Below are positions 40,532 to 50,130 of a stretch of DNA of 64,000 nt, piece after piece; position 1 is the stretch's first letter; each line of letters starts with the position of its first letter. Source of the stretch: Mycolicibacterium lacusdiani (GTDB lineage: Bacteria; Actinomycetota; Actinomycetes; Mycobacteriales; Mycobacteriaceae); assembly GCF_021916785.1 (NCBI RefSeq), contig NZ_JAKCFC010000002.1, positions 124,001 to 188,000 on the forward strand. The letters are read 5' to 3'. Under the pieces are notes generated by a model. That model ran no database searches. It saw only the letters and a program-made list of their open reading frames with translations, and had not been told where the DNA came from. The translations under genes were made by a program, and so were the position numbers.

Positions 40532-41602
40532 TCAGGACCGCGCGATCCTGTTGCGCAGCAGGCGAAGCCGCGAGGGGCGGCCCTCGTAGTCGGCACGCTC
40601 GGCCTCGGTCGGCTCGCGCAGCGACAGCATCCCCGCGTAGACGCCGTCGCCGAGTTCGACGCGGTTCACCGTCACGTGGATCGGCGTCCAGCCGCCGTCG
40701 TTGCCGTGCAGGCGCAGCACCCGCGACGCGGACTGCGATCCGAAGTCCCTCGACCCGAAGTCCGCCGTCATCGCGGCGACGTCGTCGGCGTCGTCGGGAT
40801 GCACCATCGGCTCGCCGTCGTCGCGGTGCCGCCAGTCGTAGTAGGGGCACGGCTCGTCGAGCCACTTGAGCAACGTCCACGACTTCAGGTCGACCAGCGC
40901 CCGGTGCACGCCAGGCTGGGGCTCCTCGTCGATCACGCTGCGCCCGACGTCGGCGGGACTCATCGTGGAGTCGTCGCGGACGCTGCGCCAGTTCATCGCG
41001 CGGCAGATCAGCCGGTCGGGGCCACCGTCGCTCTCGGCCATGATCCGTGCGACGAAGCCGACGACGATCGGGTTGCCCGCGTGGTCGGTGAGGTCCCACG
41101 AACTGCAGTAGACCTTGCCCGGCTCGGGCTCGATGGCCGCCGAGAGCACGTGCGCTTCCCGTTCGTTGAAGTCACGGGTCGGCAAGTCTTCGGCAAAGGC
41201 CCGGCCGTGGGTCGTCTCGACCGAAGGGTCGCGGCCGCTGTTGGCGAGTGATTCCGTCGTGTCGGTGGCAACGCCGTCGGTGAGGTCCCACTTCAGCGGC
41301 CCCGGGAGCGGCCGTGCCGGCGGATCGACGCTCGGGGGCCCGACCCACAGGTGCACGCCGTGAATGGTGCCGTCGGTCATCTGCACCACCTCGGTGCGCA
41401 CCACCCGGTCGTTCTTCGGCGTGATGCTGCTCAAGCCCTGACCTGCACGAACGGTCTCGGCGATCGCCGTCTGGATCGTCATCGAGTTCGGGTCGCGACG
41501 CAGGAAGGCGCTCACCGGCACCAGGTTCAAGGTGTGGTTGCCCTGTGCGACCACCACCGGTTCGGTGCCGAGAGTCTCCACCAGGAGCCAGTCGGGGGTC
41601 AT
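40532..41602 (-). CDS. PAS/GAF-like domain protein (Rv3651 homolog)
   Basis: 356 aa, ATG 41602. N-terminal unique domain (DWLLVETLGTEPVVVAQGNH), a middle GAF-like part, and a C-terminal PAS-like domain (CRAMNWRSVRDD through DLKSWTLLKWLDEPCPYYDW and MVHPDDADDVAAMTADF). Syntenic with M. tuberculosis Rv3651, whose crystal structure shows PAS/GAF-type domains without an output enzyme. Probably a cytosolic small-molecule or redox sensor partner; signal and output unknown. Confidence 0.8.
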   Translation of the reverse strand: MTPDWLLVETLGTEPVVVAQGNHTLNLVPVSAFLRRDPNSMTIQTAIAETVRAGQGLSSITPKNDRVVRTEVVQMTDGTIHGVHLWVGPPSVDPPARPLPGPLKWDLTDGVATDTTESLANSGRDPSVETTHGRAFAEDLPTRDFNEREAHVLSAAIEPEPGKVYCSSWDLTDHAGNPIVVGFVARIMAESDGGPDRLICRAMNWRSVRDDSTMSPADVGRSVIDEEPQPGVHRALVDLKSWTLLKWLDEPCPYYDWRHRDDGEPMVHPDDADDVAAMTADFGSRDFGSQSASRVLRLHGNDGGWTPIHVTVNRVELGDGVYAGMLSLREPTEAERADYEGRPSRLRLLRNRIARS

Positions 41603-41875
41603 GGGCGAATTCTAACGGCGCGAACTTTTCGGACCGGGCGGATCGACCGATGCGAATTTCGTACCGGTTCCCCGTTCTGCCTGGTCCAACCGTCGGTCGA
41701 TGGGCCGAAACGGCTTGCCCTTGCTCCAGCTGAGGGGTACTTTCCGACTACGCCCTGCTGGCCGTGGCGAACGACGGATCACGTTGTGGCGTCCGTTGTC
41801 CCTTGGCTCGGCCCGGGGCGAACCGGCATCCGTGGCCGACGACCATCGAGGGGTGGGTCGTCGCCACGGCCGGGT

Positions 41876-44215
41876 TCACGTACGCCGGCGACCGAGTTCG
41901 CGAAGGACCAGCCGCAGCACCGTCACCGCGCCCGCCTTGTCCAGGGGATCGTTGCCGTTGCCGCACTTGGGCGACTGCACGCAGGACGGACATCCGTTCG
42001 GGCACTCGCAGGCCTCGATCGCGTCGGCCGTCGCCGACCACCAGGTGACGATCTGACGGAATCCTCGGTCGGCGAAACCCGCCCCGCCCGGATACCCGTC
42101 GTAGACGAAGATCGTCGGCAGCCCGTCCTCCGGACCCACCGCCGTCGACACGCCGCCGATGTCGCCGCGGTCGCAGCTGGCCACCAGCGGCAGCAGGCCG
42201 ATCGACGCATGCTCGGCGGCGTGCAGCGACCCGGGGAACCGCAGCGGATCGATCCCGCTGCGCTGCAGGGCTTCCGGCGTGATCGTGCACATGACGGCCA
42301 TCGTGTCGAGCGTGTGCGTGGGCATGTCGAGTTCGACGCAGTCGATCACCTCGCCGTTGAGTCTGCGCCGCAGATAGCTCGTCACGGTGTGCGACACCGA
42401 CACGGGAACCAGCCCGATGGTGACGTCGCCGTGGCTGCTGCGTTCGCCGGGGCCCGTGACGACGATGTCGGTGACTTCCCGTGCGGACGTGTTGTATCCG
42501 GGATCCTCCGGGTGGACGAATGCGATGCCGTCCTCGAAGTCGAGCGAGTCAACCAGGTAGGTCTCGCCGCGGTGCAGGTACACCGCGCCCGGGTGCACGG
42601 TCGAGGGGGCCTGTCCGGCACCGGTGGTGCCGAGCATGCGGCCGGTCTCGGCCTCGAGGATCGCGATCTGCCCGCCGGAGGAGCCGCGGATGTCCACTGC
42701 GGCATGGGGATCGACGCCGGGGCTGGGGAAGTAGCCGCTGGGGCGCTTGCGCAACAGGCCGTCGTCGACCAGTGCCGCCGCGACCTCCTCGGCGTTCCAC
42801 GTCCGGACCTCCGCCTCGGTGAGGGGGAGTTCGGTCGCGGCGCACAGCAGCTGCGGGCCGAGTACGTACGGATTGGCCGGATCGATCACGACGCGTTCGA
42901 TCGGCTTGTCCAACAACGCCGCCGGGTGGTGGACCAGGTAGGTGTCGAGCGGGTCGTCGCGGGCGATCATCACGATCAAGGCGCTCTGACCACGTCGGCC
43001 CGCCCGCCCGGCCTGCTGCCAGAACGACGCCACGGTGCCCGGGAAGCCTGCCAGCACCACGGCATCGAGGCCCGCGATGTCGACGCCCAGTTCGAGTGCG
43101 TTGGTGGTGGCCAGCCCGCGCAGCGTGCCGTCGGCGAGGGCGGTCTCCAGTGCGCGGCGCTCCTCGGATAGGTAGCCCGCCCGGTACGACGTCACCTGAT
43201 CGGTCAGATCGGGTGCCACCGACTCGAGCCGGGCGCGGGCTCCGAGCGCCGTGAGTTCTGCTCCGCGGCGCGACCTCACGAACGTCAGCGTGCGCGCGCC
43301 CTCGACCACGAGATCGGCCATCACGCGGGCGGCTTCGGCGCCCGCGGTCCGCCGGACCGGCGCCCCGTTCTCGCCGACCAGGTCCGTCCGCAGCGCGGGT
43401 TCCCACAGTGCGACCGTTCGTCCGCCGTGCGGGGAGCCGTCTTCGGTGACCTCGGCGACGGTGTGGCCCAGCAGTTCCGACGCCGTCTCCGCGGGTTGTG
43501 CGGTGGTGGCGCTGGCGAAGATCACCGTGGGCTCGGATCCGTCGGCCGAGTACCTGGCGCACAGCCTGATCAGACGGCGCAGCACCATCGCAACGTTGGA
43601 GCCGAAGATTCCGCGGTAGTAATGACATTCGTCGACGACGATGAATCGTAGGTTGCGCAGGAAGACTGCCCAGCGGGCGTGGTTGCGCAGCATCGAGAAG
43701 TGGATCATGTCCGGGTTGGAGAACAACCAGCGCGACCGTTCCCTGGCGAACTGCCGGGCGTCGGTGGTGCTGTCGCCGTCGTACGGGCACGGTGCCACGC
43801 TCGACAGTCTCTCGACGGCGTCGGTCAGCGACTGCGCCGCGCGCAGTTGGTCGTGGCCGAGCGCCTTCGTCGGGGACAGGTAGAGCGCGCGGGCCCGGGG
43901 ATCGTCCGCGAGGGCCGTGAGGATCGGAAGCTGGTAGGCCAGTGACTTACCCGACGCCGTGCCGGTGCTCAGCACGACGTGGCGCCCTGAGTGCGCGAGG
44001 TCGGCTGCGGTCACCTGATGGGTCCACGGTTCGGTGATGCCGCGCGCGATGAATGCGTCGACGACGTCGCGCGGCGCCCAGTGCGGCCACGGCCGCCTGC
44101 GGGCGCTGCGCGCGGCCAGATCGGCGACGTGGCGCAGCGGGTGTTCGTCGGCTTCGCCGCCCGCGACGGCGCAGTCGAGAAGCTCTCGACCGAAGTCCGG
44201 CGCCAGACCCGACAC
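41876..44215 (-). CDS. sftH: SftH/MrfA-type superfamily II DNA helicase (Rv3649 homolog)
   Basis: 779 aa, GTG 44215. RecA-like domain 1 with VLSTGTASGKSLAYQLP (Walker A) and FIVVDECHYYRG (DECH box), SAT motif FASATTAQP, domain 2 with SFWQQAGRAGRRGQ (motif VI). The C-terminal DUF1998 module has four cysteines, CECPNGCPSCVQSPKC, that bind metal. The mycobacterial SftH enzyme is a 3'-5' DNA translocase/helicase; the B. subtilis relative MrfA repairs mitomycin lesions. DNA repair in the cytosol is the likely role. Divergent from cspA. Confidence 0.93.
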   Translation of the reverse strand: MSGLAPDFGRELLDCAVAGGEADEHPLRHVADLAARSARRRPWPHWAPRDVVDAFIARGITEPWTHQVTAADLAHSGRHVVLSTGTASGKSLAYQLPILTALADDPRARALYLSPTKALGHDQLRAAQSLTDAVERLSSVAPCPYDGDSTTDARQFARERSRWLFSNPDMIHFSMLRNHARWAVFLRNLRFIVVDECHYYRGIFGSNVAMVLRRLIRLCARYSADGSEPTVIFASATTAQPAETASELLGHTVAEVTEDGSPHGGRTVALWEPALRTDLVGENGAPVRRTAGAEAARVMADLVVEGARTLTFVRSRRGAELTALGARARLESVAPDLTDQVTSYRAGYLSEERRALETALADGTLRGLATTNALELGVDIAGLDAVVLAGFPGTVASFWQQAGRAGRRGQSALIVMIARDDPLDTYLVHHPAALLDKPIERVVIDPANPYVLGPQLLCAATELPLTEAEVRTWNAEEVAAALVDDGLLRKRPSGYFPSPGVDPHAAVDIRGSSGGQIAILEAETGRMLGTTGAGQAPSTVHPGAVYLHRGETYLVDSLDFEDGIAFVHPEDPGYNTSAREVTDIVVTGPGERSSHGDVTIGLVPVSVSHTVTSYLRRRLNGEVIDCVELDMPTHTLDTMAVMCTITPEALQRSGIDPLRFPGSLHAAEHASIGLLPLVASCDRGDIGGVSTAVGPEDGLPTIFVYDGYPGGAGFADRGFRQIVTWWSATADAIEACECPNGCPSCVQSPKCGNGNDPLDKAGAVTVLRLVLRELGRRRT

Positions 44216-44552
44216 GGGTTGCCTCCTTACGTTATTGGGGTGGTCCCCGTGCGGTTCGCGAACGGTCCGATCGCGGTGCGTTCAGGCCCTTCCCGGCACC
44301 CCCTGACAATTGTTCCCCACCTACTGATCGGGAACCTGTCGCGTGGGCGTTCTACGTGATTGACTTATGGCGGTCGCAGCTTCTGTGTTCGTGTGTCAGC
44401 ACTCGCAGGAACGTCGTTGCGGTCGCGGTCCCTGCGAGGGTCGAAGCCGGATCGTTCCGACGACTCACGCGTTGGTATGGCGGTCGGAACGGGCCCGGCC
44501 CACCGAAGCACGGTGGACCGCACCCGCTGTAGTAGAAGGAAAGAAGCACCAA
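44216..44552. other. sftH-cspA divergent intergenic region/cspA leader
   Basis: 337 bases with no coding frame of its own. A long 5' untranslated leader is usual for cold-shock genes and may be present; I cannot assign the promoter with confidence (candidate TTGACT near 44362 lacks a good partner). The cspA ribosome binding site is GAAGGAAAG, about 44535-44543. Confidence 0.4.
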
Positions 44553-44756
44553 ATGCCACAGGGAACTGTCAAGTGGTTCAACCCGGAGAAGGGTTACGGA
44601 TTCATTGAACAGGAGGACGGTGGCGGCGACGTCTTCGTTCACTACAAGCAGATCCAGTCCAACGGATTCCGCACCCTCGAAGAGAACCAGAAGGTCGAGT
44701 TCGAGATCGAGGACAGCCCCAAGGGCCCGCAAGCGCTCAGCGTTCGCACCGTCTGA
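44553..44756 (+). CDS. cspA: Cold-shock protein CspA (Rv3648c homolog)
   Basis: 67 aa, ATG 44553; the codons upstream in frame are leader. Single OB fold with RNP1-like [12 protein letters not shown] and RNP2 DVFVHYKQI, binding single-stranded RNA/DNA as an RNA chaperone. Monocistronic: its own leader upstream and a strong terminator 20 bases after the stop. The mycobacterial CspA is abundant and not only cold-induced. Confidence 0.96.
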   Translation: MPQGTVKWFNPEKGYGFIEQEDGGGDVFVHYKQIQSNGFRTLEENQKVEFEIEDSPKGPQALSVRTV

Positions 44757-44775
44757 GCGACGCCGGCTGACAGAG

Positions 44776-44813
44776 AACCCCCGCAGCTCTCGTCCGGGAC
44801 TGCGGGGGTTTCC
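44776..44813 (+). terminator. Intrinsic terminator of cspA
   Basis: AACCCCCGCAG (44776-44786) and CTGCGGGGGTT (44800-44810) form a perfect 11-bp stem with a 13-base loop and a short TTT, isolating cspA from the next gene. Confidence 0.85.
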
Positions 44814-44904
44814 CTATCTGTCATCGGCCCGGTGAGGCGTGACCGGGCGCTCGCTGGCCTAGGGTCGGGATCGTGACGAGCGCCTTCGCGAGGAACCGAC
44901 GCTG

Positions 44905-45495
44905 ATGAGTCAGCTGTCCTTCTTCTCGGCTGAGTCGGTGCCGCCTGCGGTCTCCGATCTGACGGGGATCCTCGCCGCGCCGGGCCAGGCGGTGCTGGTG
45001 ACTGAGGGTGGGCAGCGGGCAGCGCGACTCTCGGTGGTCGTGGATCGGCTGTGGCGGGCCGAGGCGCTCGCCGACATGATCAACGAGGCGGGTCTCACCG
45101 CCGAGATCGCCCGCACCGACGAGGACAGTCCGCTGGTGCGCACGGCCGTGGACGAGCGCCTGACGCCGATCGCGGCCGCGTGGACGCGCGGCGCGGTGAA
45201 GACGGTGCCGCCACAGTGGCTGCCCGGGCCGCGGGAACTTCGGGCGTGGACGCTGGCGGCCGGCTACCCGGAGGCCGACCGATACCTGCTCGGCCTCGAC
45301 CCGCACGCACCCGATACGCATTCCGCACTCGCATCGGCCATGATGCGGATCGGCATCGCTCCGACCCTGATCGGTACCAGGGGGTCCCGTCCGGCACTGC
45401 GCATCAGTGGTCGCCGAAGGCTATTACGCCTGGTAGAGAACGTGGGGGAACCTCCGGGGGACACCGAGGCGTTCTCCATGTGGCCACGTACTTGA
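44905..45495 (+). CDS. Conserved mycobacterial hypothetical protein (Rv3647c homolog)
   Basis: 196 aa, ATG 44905. Begins MSQLSFFSAESVPPAVSDLT and contains WTRGAVKTVPPQWLPGPREL and a basic C-terminus (GTRGSRPALRISGRRRLLRL). Conserved in position between cspA and topA. No signal peptide, membrane segment or catalytic motif that I can name; the basic end may bind nucleic acid. 134 bases separate it from topA, so separate or weakly coupled transcription. Confidence 0.8.
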   Translation: MSQLSFFSAESVPPAVSDLTGILAAPGQAVLVTEGGQRAARLSVVVDRLWRAEALADMINEAGLTAEIARTDEDSPLVRTAVDERLTPIAAAWTRGAVKTVPPQWLPGPRELRAWTLAAGYPEADRYLLGLDPHAPDTHSALASAMMRIGIAPTLIGTRGSRPALRISGRRRLLRLVENVGEPPGDTEAFSMWPRT

Positions 45496-45629
45496 CGTCT
45501 GTCTCGAAGCGAGCCGGTTTGCGTACGCTGCCGCGTAATGCGAAATTGTCAGTTGCCGATGGCCCAGGGTGGGTATCTACTACCTGATCCGGACACCCAT
45601 CGCGACTCAAGAGTGGAGCGTGTACGAGG

Positions 45630-48449
45630 TTGGCTGACCAGGATGGTGGCAGCGGCAACGGGAGGGTGCGGCGACTCGTCATAGTCGAGTCGCCGACCAA
45701 GGCGCGCAAAATCGCGGGCTACCTCGGCTCCAACTACATCGTCGAATCGTCGCGTGGACACATCCGCGACCTGCCTCGAGCAGCCGCCGACGTCCCCGTG
45801 AAGTACAAGTCGGAACCGTGGGCGCGCCTCGGCGTGAACGTGGACGCCGACTTCGAACCCCTCTACATCGTCAGCCCGGAGAAGAAGAGCACCGTCACCG
45901 AACTGAAGGCGCTGCTCAAGGACGTCGACGAGCTGTATCTCGCGACGGACGGTGACCGCGAGGGTGAGGCCATCGCCTGGCACCTACTCGAGACGCTGAA
46001 GCCGCGCGTCCCGGTCAAGCGGATGGTCTTCCACGAGATCACCGAGCCTGCGATCCGCGCAGCCGCCGAGAACCCCCGCGACCTGGACATCGACCTGGTC
46101 GACGCCCAGGAGACGCGACGCATCCTCGACCGCCTCTACGGCTACGAGGTCAGCCCCGTGCTGTGGAAGAAGGTGGCCCCGAAGCTGTCGGCGGGACGCG
46201 TGCAGTCGGTGGCGACGCGCATCATCGTGTCGCGCGAGCGGGAGCGCATGGCGTTCCGCAGCGCCGGCTACTGGGACGTCACCGCCGAACTCGACGCGAG
46301 CGTCTCCGATCCCGAGGCCTCGCCGCCGAAGTTCACGGCGAAGCTCAACACCGTCGACGGCCGCCGGGTCGCCAGCGGTCGGGACTTCGACTCGCTCGGC
46401 GGGGTCAAGAAGCCCAACGAGGTGCTGGTTCTCGACCAGGCCGCGGCGACCGGTCTGGCCACCGGCCTGCGCGGGGCGCAGCTCGAGGTGTCCTCGGTCG
46501 AGCAGAAGCCGTACACCCGCCGGCCGTACCCGCCGTTCATGACGTCGACGCTGCAGCAGGAGGCCGGCCGCAAGCTGCGCTTCTCCTCCGAGCGCACGAT
46601 GAGCATCGCGCAGCGGCTGTACGAGAACGGCTACATCACCTACATGCGCACCGACTCGACGACGCTGTCCGAGTCGGCCATCAACGCCGCGCGCAACCAG
46701 GCCCGTCAGCTCTATGGCGAGGAGTACGTCCACCCGACGGCGCGCCAGTACACCCGCAAGGTGAAGAACGCGCAGGAGGCCCACGAGGCCATCCGCCCAG
46801 CCGGCGACGTGTTCCAGACGCCGGGCCAGCTACACGCGCAGCTCGACACCGACGAGTTCCGGCTCTACGAGCTGATCTGGCAGCGCACCGTGGCCTCGCA
46901 GATGGCCGACGCGCGTGGCACGACGCTGTCGCTGCGCATCTCCGGCACGGCGAGTTCGGGCGAGCAGGTCGTCTTCAACGCCAGCGGCCGCACCATCACG
47001 TTCCCCGGCTTCCTCAAGGCCTACGTCGAGACCGTCGACGAGCAGGCAGGCGGTGAGGCCGACGACGCCGAGAGCAGGCTACCCAACCTCACCCAGGGCC
47101 AGCGCGTCGACGCCGCCGACCTGACCGCCGACGGCCACACCACCAGCCCGCCCGCCCGCTACACCGAGGCCTCGCTGATCAAGGCGCTGGAAGAACTCGG
47201 CATCGGTCGCCCGTCGACGTACTCCTCGATCATCAAGACGATCCAGGACCGCGGGTACGTCCACAAGAAGGGCAGCGCGCTGGTGCCGTCCTGGGTGGCG
47301 TTCGCCGTCATCGGGCTGCTCGAACAGCACTTCGGCCGTCTCGTCGACTACGACTTCACCGCCGCGATGGAGGACGAACTCGACCAGATCGCGTCGGGCA
47401 CCGAGCAGCGGACCAACTGGCTCAACAACTTCTACTTCGGTGGCGAGCACGGCGCCGACGGCTCGATTGCCCGTTCGGGTGGTCTGAAGAAGCTCGTCGG
47501 CGGCAACCTCGAGGACATCGACGCCCGAGAAGTCAACTCCATCAAGCTCTTCGACGACGACGAGGGGCGCGCGGTCAACGTTCGCGTGGGCCGCAATGGG
47601 CCGTACCTCGAGCGCATGATCGTCGGCGAGGACGGCGAACCGACACCGCAGCGCGCCAACCTCAAGGACGAATTGACCCCCGACGAGCTGACCCTCGAGC
47701 TGGCCGAGAAGCTGTTCTCGACGCCGCAGGAGGGCCGTTCGCTCGGCGTAGATCCGGAGTCCGGGCACGAAATCGTCGCCAAGGACGGCAGATTCGGGCC
47801 GTACGTGACCGAGATCCTGCCGCCTCCGCCGGAGGAGCCAGACGACGGTGCGCCGGCGAAGAAGGGCAAGAAGCCCGTCGGTCCCAAGCCTCGCACCGGT
47901 TCGCTGCTGCGCTCGATGGACATCGAGACCGTCACGCTGGAGGACGCGCTCAAGCTGCTCTCCCTGCCGCGCGTGGTCGGCGTCGACCCGGCGACCAACG
48001 AGGAGATCACCGCGCAGAACGGCCGCTACGGCCCGTACTTGAAGCGCGGCACCGACTCTCGCTCACTCGTGAACGAAGAGCAGATGTTCACCATCACGCT
48101 CGACGAGGCGCTCAAGATCTACGCCGAGCCCAAGCGGCGCGGCAGGCAGGGGGCGGCGACGCCGCCGCTGCGTGAGCTGGGCAAGGACCCGGTGTCCGAG
48201 CAGCCGATGGTGATCAAGGACGGCCGGTTCGGTCCGTACGTCACCGACGGCGAGACGAATGCGAGCCTGCGCAAGGGCGACGACGTCATGTCGATCACCG
48301 ATGCGCGAGCCTCGGAGCTGCTGGCCGATCGTCGTGCCCGCGGTCCGGTGAAGAAGAAAGCCGCCGCGAAGAAGGCACCGGCCAAGAAGGCCGTCAAGAA
48401 GACCGCTGCGAAGAAGGCCCCGGCAAAGAAGGCCGTCAAGAAGGCTTAG
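45630..48449 (+). CDS. topA: DNA topoisomerase I
   Basis: 939 aa, TTG 45630. Relaxes negative supercoils via a 5'-phosphotyrosine. TOPRIM domain at the N-terminus (LVIVESPTKARKIAGYLGSN, YLATDGDREGEAIAWHLLE with the acidic DxD-type metal site), active-site Tyr338 in YITYMRTDSTTLS. The C-terminus has several topo-C repeats (GRFGPYVTE, GRYGPYLKRG, GRFGPYVTD) in place of Cys4 zinc fingers, as in all mycobacteria, and ends in a Lys/Ala/Pro-rich basic tail of about 30 residues that aids processivity. Convergent with the cyclase gene (stops overlap). Confidence 0.97.
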   Translation: MADQDGGSGNGRVRRLVIVESPTKARKIAGYLGSNYIVESSRGHIRDLPRAAADVPVKYKSEPWARLGVNVDADFEPLYIVSPEKKSTVTELKALLKDVDELYLATDGDREGEAIAWHLLETLKPRVPVKRMVFHEITEPAIRAAAENPRDLDIDLVDAQETRRILDRLYGYEVSPVLWKKVAPKLSAGRVQSVATRIIVSRERERMAFRSAGYWDVTAELDASVSDPEASPPKFTAKLNTVDGRRVASGRDFDSLGGVKKPNEVLVLDQAAATGLATGLRGAQLEVSSVEQKPYTRRPYPPFMTSTLQQEAGRKLRFSSERTMSIAQRLYENGYITYMRTDSTTLSESAINAARNQARQLYGEEYVHPTARQYTRKVKNAQEAHEAIRPAGDVFQTPGQLHAQLDTDEFRLYELIWQRTVASQMADARGTTLSLRISGTASSGEQVVFNASGRTITFPGFLKAYVETVDEQAGGEADDAESRLPNLTQGQRVDAADLTADGHTTSPPARYTEASLIKALEELGIGRPSTYSSIIKTIQDRGYVHKKGSALVPSWVAFAVIGLLEQHFGRLVDYDFTAAMEDELDQIASGTEQRTNWLNNFYFGGEHGADGSIARSGGLKKLVGGNLEDIDAREVNSIKLFDDDEGRAVNVRVGRNGPYLERMIVGEDGEPTPQRANLKDELTPDELTLELAEKLFSTPQEGRSLGVDPESGHEIVAKDGRFGPYVTEILPPPPEEPDDGAPAKKGKKPVGPKPRTGSLLRSMDIETVTLEDALKLLSLPRVVGVDPATNEEITAQNGRYGPYLKRGTDSRSLVNEEQMFTITLDEALKIYAEPKRRGRQGAATPPLRELGKDPVSEQPMVIKDGRFGPYVTDGETNASLRKGDDVMSITDARASELLADRRARGPVKKKAAAKKAPAKKAVKKTAAKKAPAKKAVKKA

Positions 48450-50047
48450 TTCTGGGCGTCGGACGGCACGCGGGTGCGTGCCTGATCCGGTGAGACCAGC
48501 CGCACGGGGCGGGCCAGCTGCGTGGGCGCCACCCGACCGCGTAGTTCAACGATCTCGGCGACGTCCCAGCACAGCGCCTCTGCGTCGAGGGCGCCGCTGA
48601 CGGCAATGGCCGACGCGAGCACGTGGCCTTCCTCCAGTTTGGCCAGCTCGGTGAGGCGGGCGGCCTCGTTGACCGGGTCGCCGATCACCGTGTACTCGAA
48701 GCGGGCCTGAGCGCCGATGTGACCGGCGATGGCACGGCCGGAGGACACGCCGATGCCGAACTCGGTCTGGCCCAGCACCTCGATGAGGTCGTCGTGCAGT
48801 TCGCGCGACGCCGCCAGCGCCGCGCCGCAGGCGTCTGGGTGCTCGATCGGCGCACCGAAGATGGCCAGCGCCGCGTCGCCCTGGAACTTGTTGACGAACC
48901 CGCCGTGCCGGTTGACCGAGTCGACCACGACGCGGAAGAACTCGTTGAGCAGGCTGACCACCTCGGCGGCCGGAATCGTCGACGCCAGATGCGTGGAACC
49001 GACGAGGTCGACGAACAGCACGGCGACGTCGCGTTCCTGGCCGCCGAGTTCGGTGCCGCGCTCCAAGGCGCGCCGGGCGACGTCCTCACCGACGTAGCGG
49101 CCGAACAGGTCGCGCAGGCGTTGTCGCTCGGCGAGATCGCGCACCATGTCGTTGAAGCCCGCCTGCAGCAGGCCCAGCTCGCTGGCGTCGTAGATCTGCA
49201 TGTGCGCGTTGTAATTGCCGCGCTGCACCTCGCTCAGCGCCCAGCGCAGCTGACGCAGCGGGTCGGCGATCGACATCGCGACCAGCACGGTGCCGGTCAG
49301 GCCGATCACCAGCGCGGAGATGGCCAGCAGCAGGATCGGCGTGTTCAGCCGCTCGGCGGGAGCGGTGAGGATCTCGAACCTGCTGGCGACCAGGGCCAGC
49401 ACGATGGCGAGGATCGGCACCGCCGTGGAGAGCACCCAGGTGAGCACCTGACGCAGGATGACGCCGGGGGCGCGGAAGTTCATGGGCGCGCCGCCGCGCA
49501 GCGCAGCCACGGCGACGGGCCGCAGCACGCGTTCGGCCTGCAGGTAGCCGATGATCGCGGTCGCAGTGGCGCCCAGCAGTGAGGCGACGGCAACGACCGG
49601 GGCGGATTGGCTGGCCACCGGCCAGCTCGCGACGATGAAGACGATCGAGCCGAGGAACCAGTTCGAGACGCTGATCACCGAGCGGTAGTAGGGCATCCGC
49701 AGGGCGCGTACGCGGGCAATCTCGGTGATCGTGGGGTCGGTGCTGGCGAGCAGGGTGTCGCGGCGCTGCCAGCGGATCACCGGCAGCAGCATCCGCAGCG
49801 TCAGGTAGGCGCCGACGGTGAACGAGACGAACAGGTAGCCGAGGAAGACCGCGAGGTTGAACGTGGGCAGGTCCTGCAACTGGATGCGATCGTCCGGCGG
49901 CAGGCCGAAGCGCAGGAAGCCCAACACCAGCAACGCGCCGATGATGTCGGCCTGAAGCATCCCCAGCGTGAACACCGGCCAGGGCGTACGCGCCACCCAC
50001 CGGACGAATGCGTTGATTCGCCCAATCGGTGTCGCCGCCGTCGTCAC
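48446..50047 (-). CDS. Class III adenylate cyclase with HAMP domain (Rv3645 homolog)
   Basis: 533 aa, GTG 50047. Six membrane helices in the N-terminal half, a HAMP linker (IADPLRQLRWALSEVQRGNY), then the catalytic domain: metal Asp in VLFVDLVGSTHLA, second Asp and substrate Lys in NKFQGDAALAIFGAP, and the late TVIGDPVNEAARL with the transition-state Asn/Arg. All catalytic residues are present. In M. tuberculosis Rv3645 is a major cAMP source, responding to fatty acids, so it probably supplies ligand to Crp, encoded 25 kb away. Confidence 0.93.
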   Translation of the reverse strand: MTTAATPIGRINAFVRWVARTPWPVFTLGMLQADIIGALLVLGFLRFGLPPDDRIQLQDLPTFNLAVFLGYLFVSFTVGAYLTLRMLLPVIRWQRRDTLLASTDPTITEIARVRALRMPYYRSVISVSNWFLGSIVFIVASWPVASQSAPVVAVASLLGATATAIIGYLQAERVLRPVAVAALRGGAPMNFRAPGVILRQVLTWVLSTAVPILAIVLALVASRFEILTAPAERLNTPILLLAISALVIGLTGTVLVAMSIADPLRQLRWALSEVQRGNYNAHMQIYDASELGLLQAGFNDMVRDLAERQRLRDLFGRYVGEDVARRALERGTELGGQERDVAVLFVDLVGSTHLASTIPAAEVVSLLNEFFRVVVDSVNRHGGFVNKFQGDAALAIFGAPIEHPDACGAALAASRELHDDLIEVLGQTEFGIGVSSGRAIAGHIGAQARFEYTVIGDPVNEAARLTELAKLEEGHVLASAIAVSGALDAEALCWDVAEIVELRGRVAPTQLARPVRLVSPDQARTRVPSDAQN

Positions 50048-50130
50048 CCGACAACCGTAACGTTCCGGGCTGACCGATACCGCCGCTGTCGCTCAGGTAC
50101 GTGTCGTAGTCGGCAGTAGGGTTGGACCCG

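Noticed and set aside
41603..41875. Frames in the Rv3651-sftH gap read as small proteins
   Set aside because: Only 273 bases; the frames are extensions of antisense reading through sftH and lack start signals.
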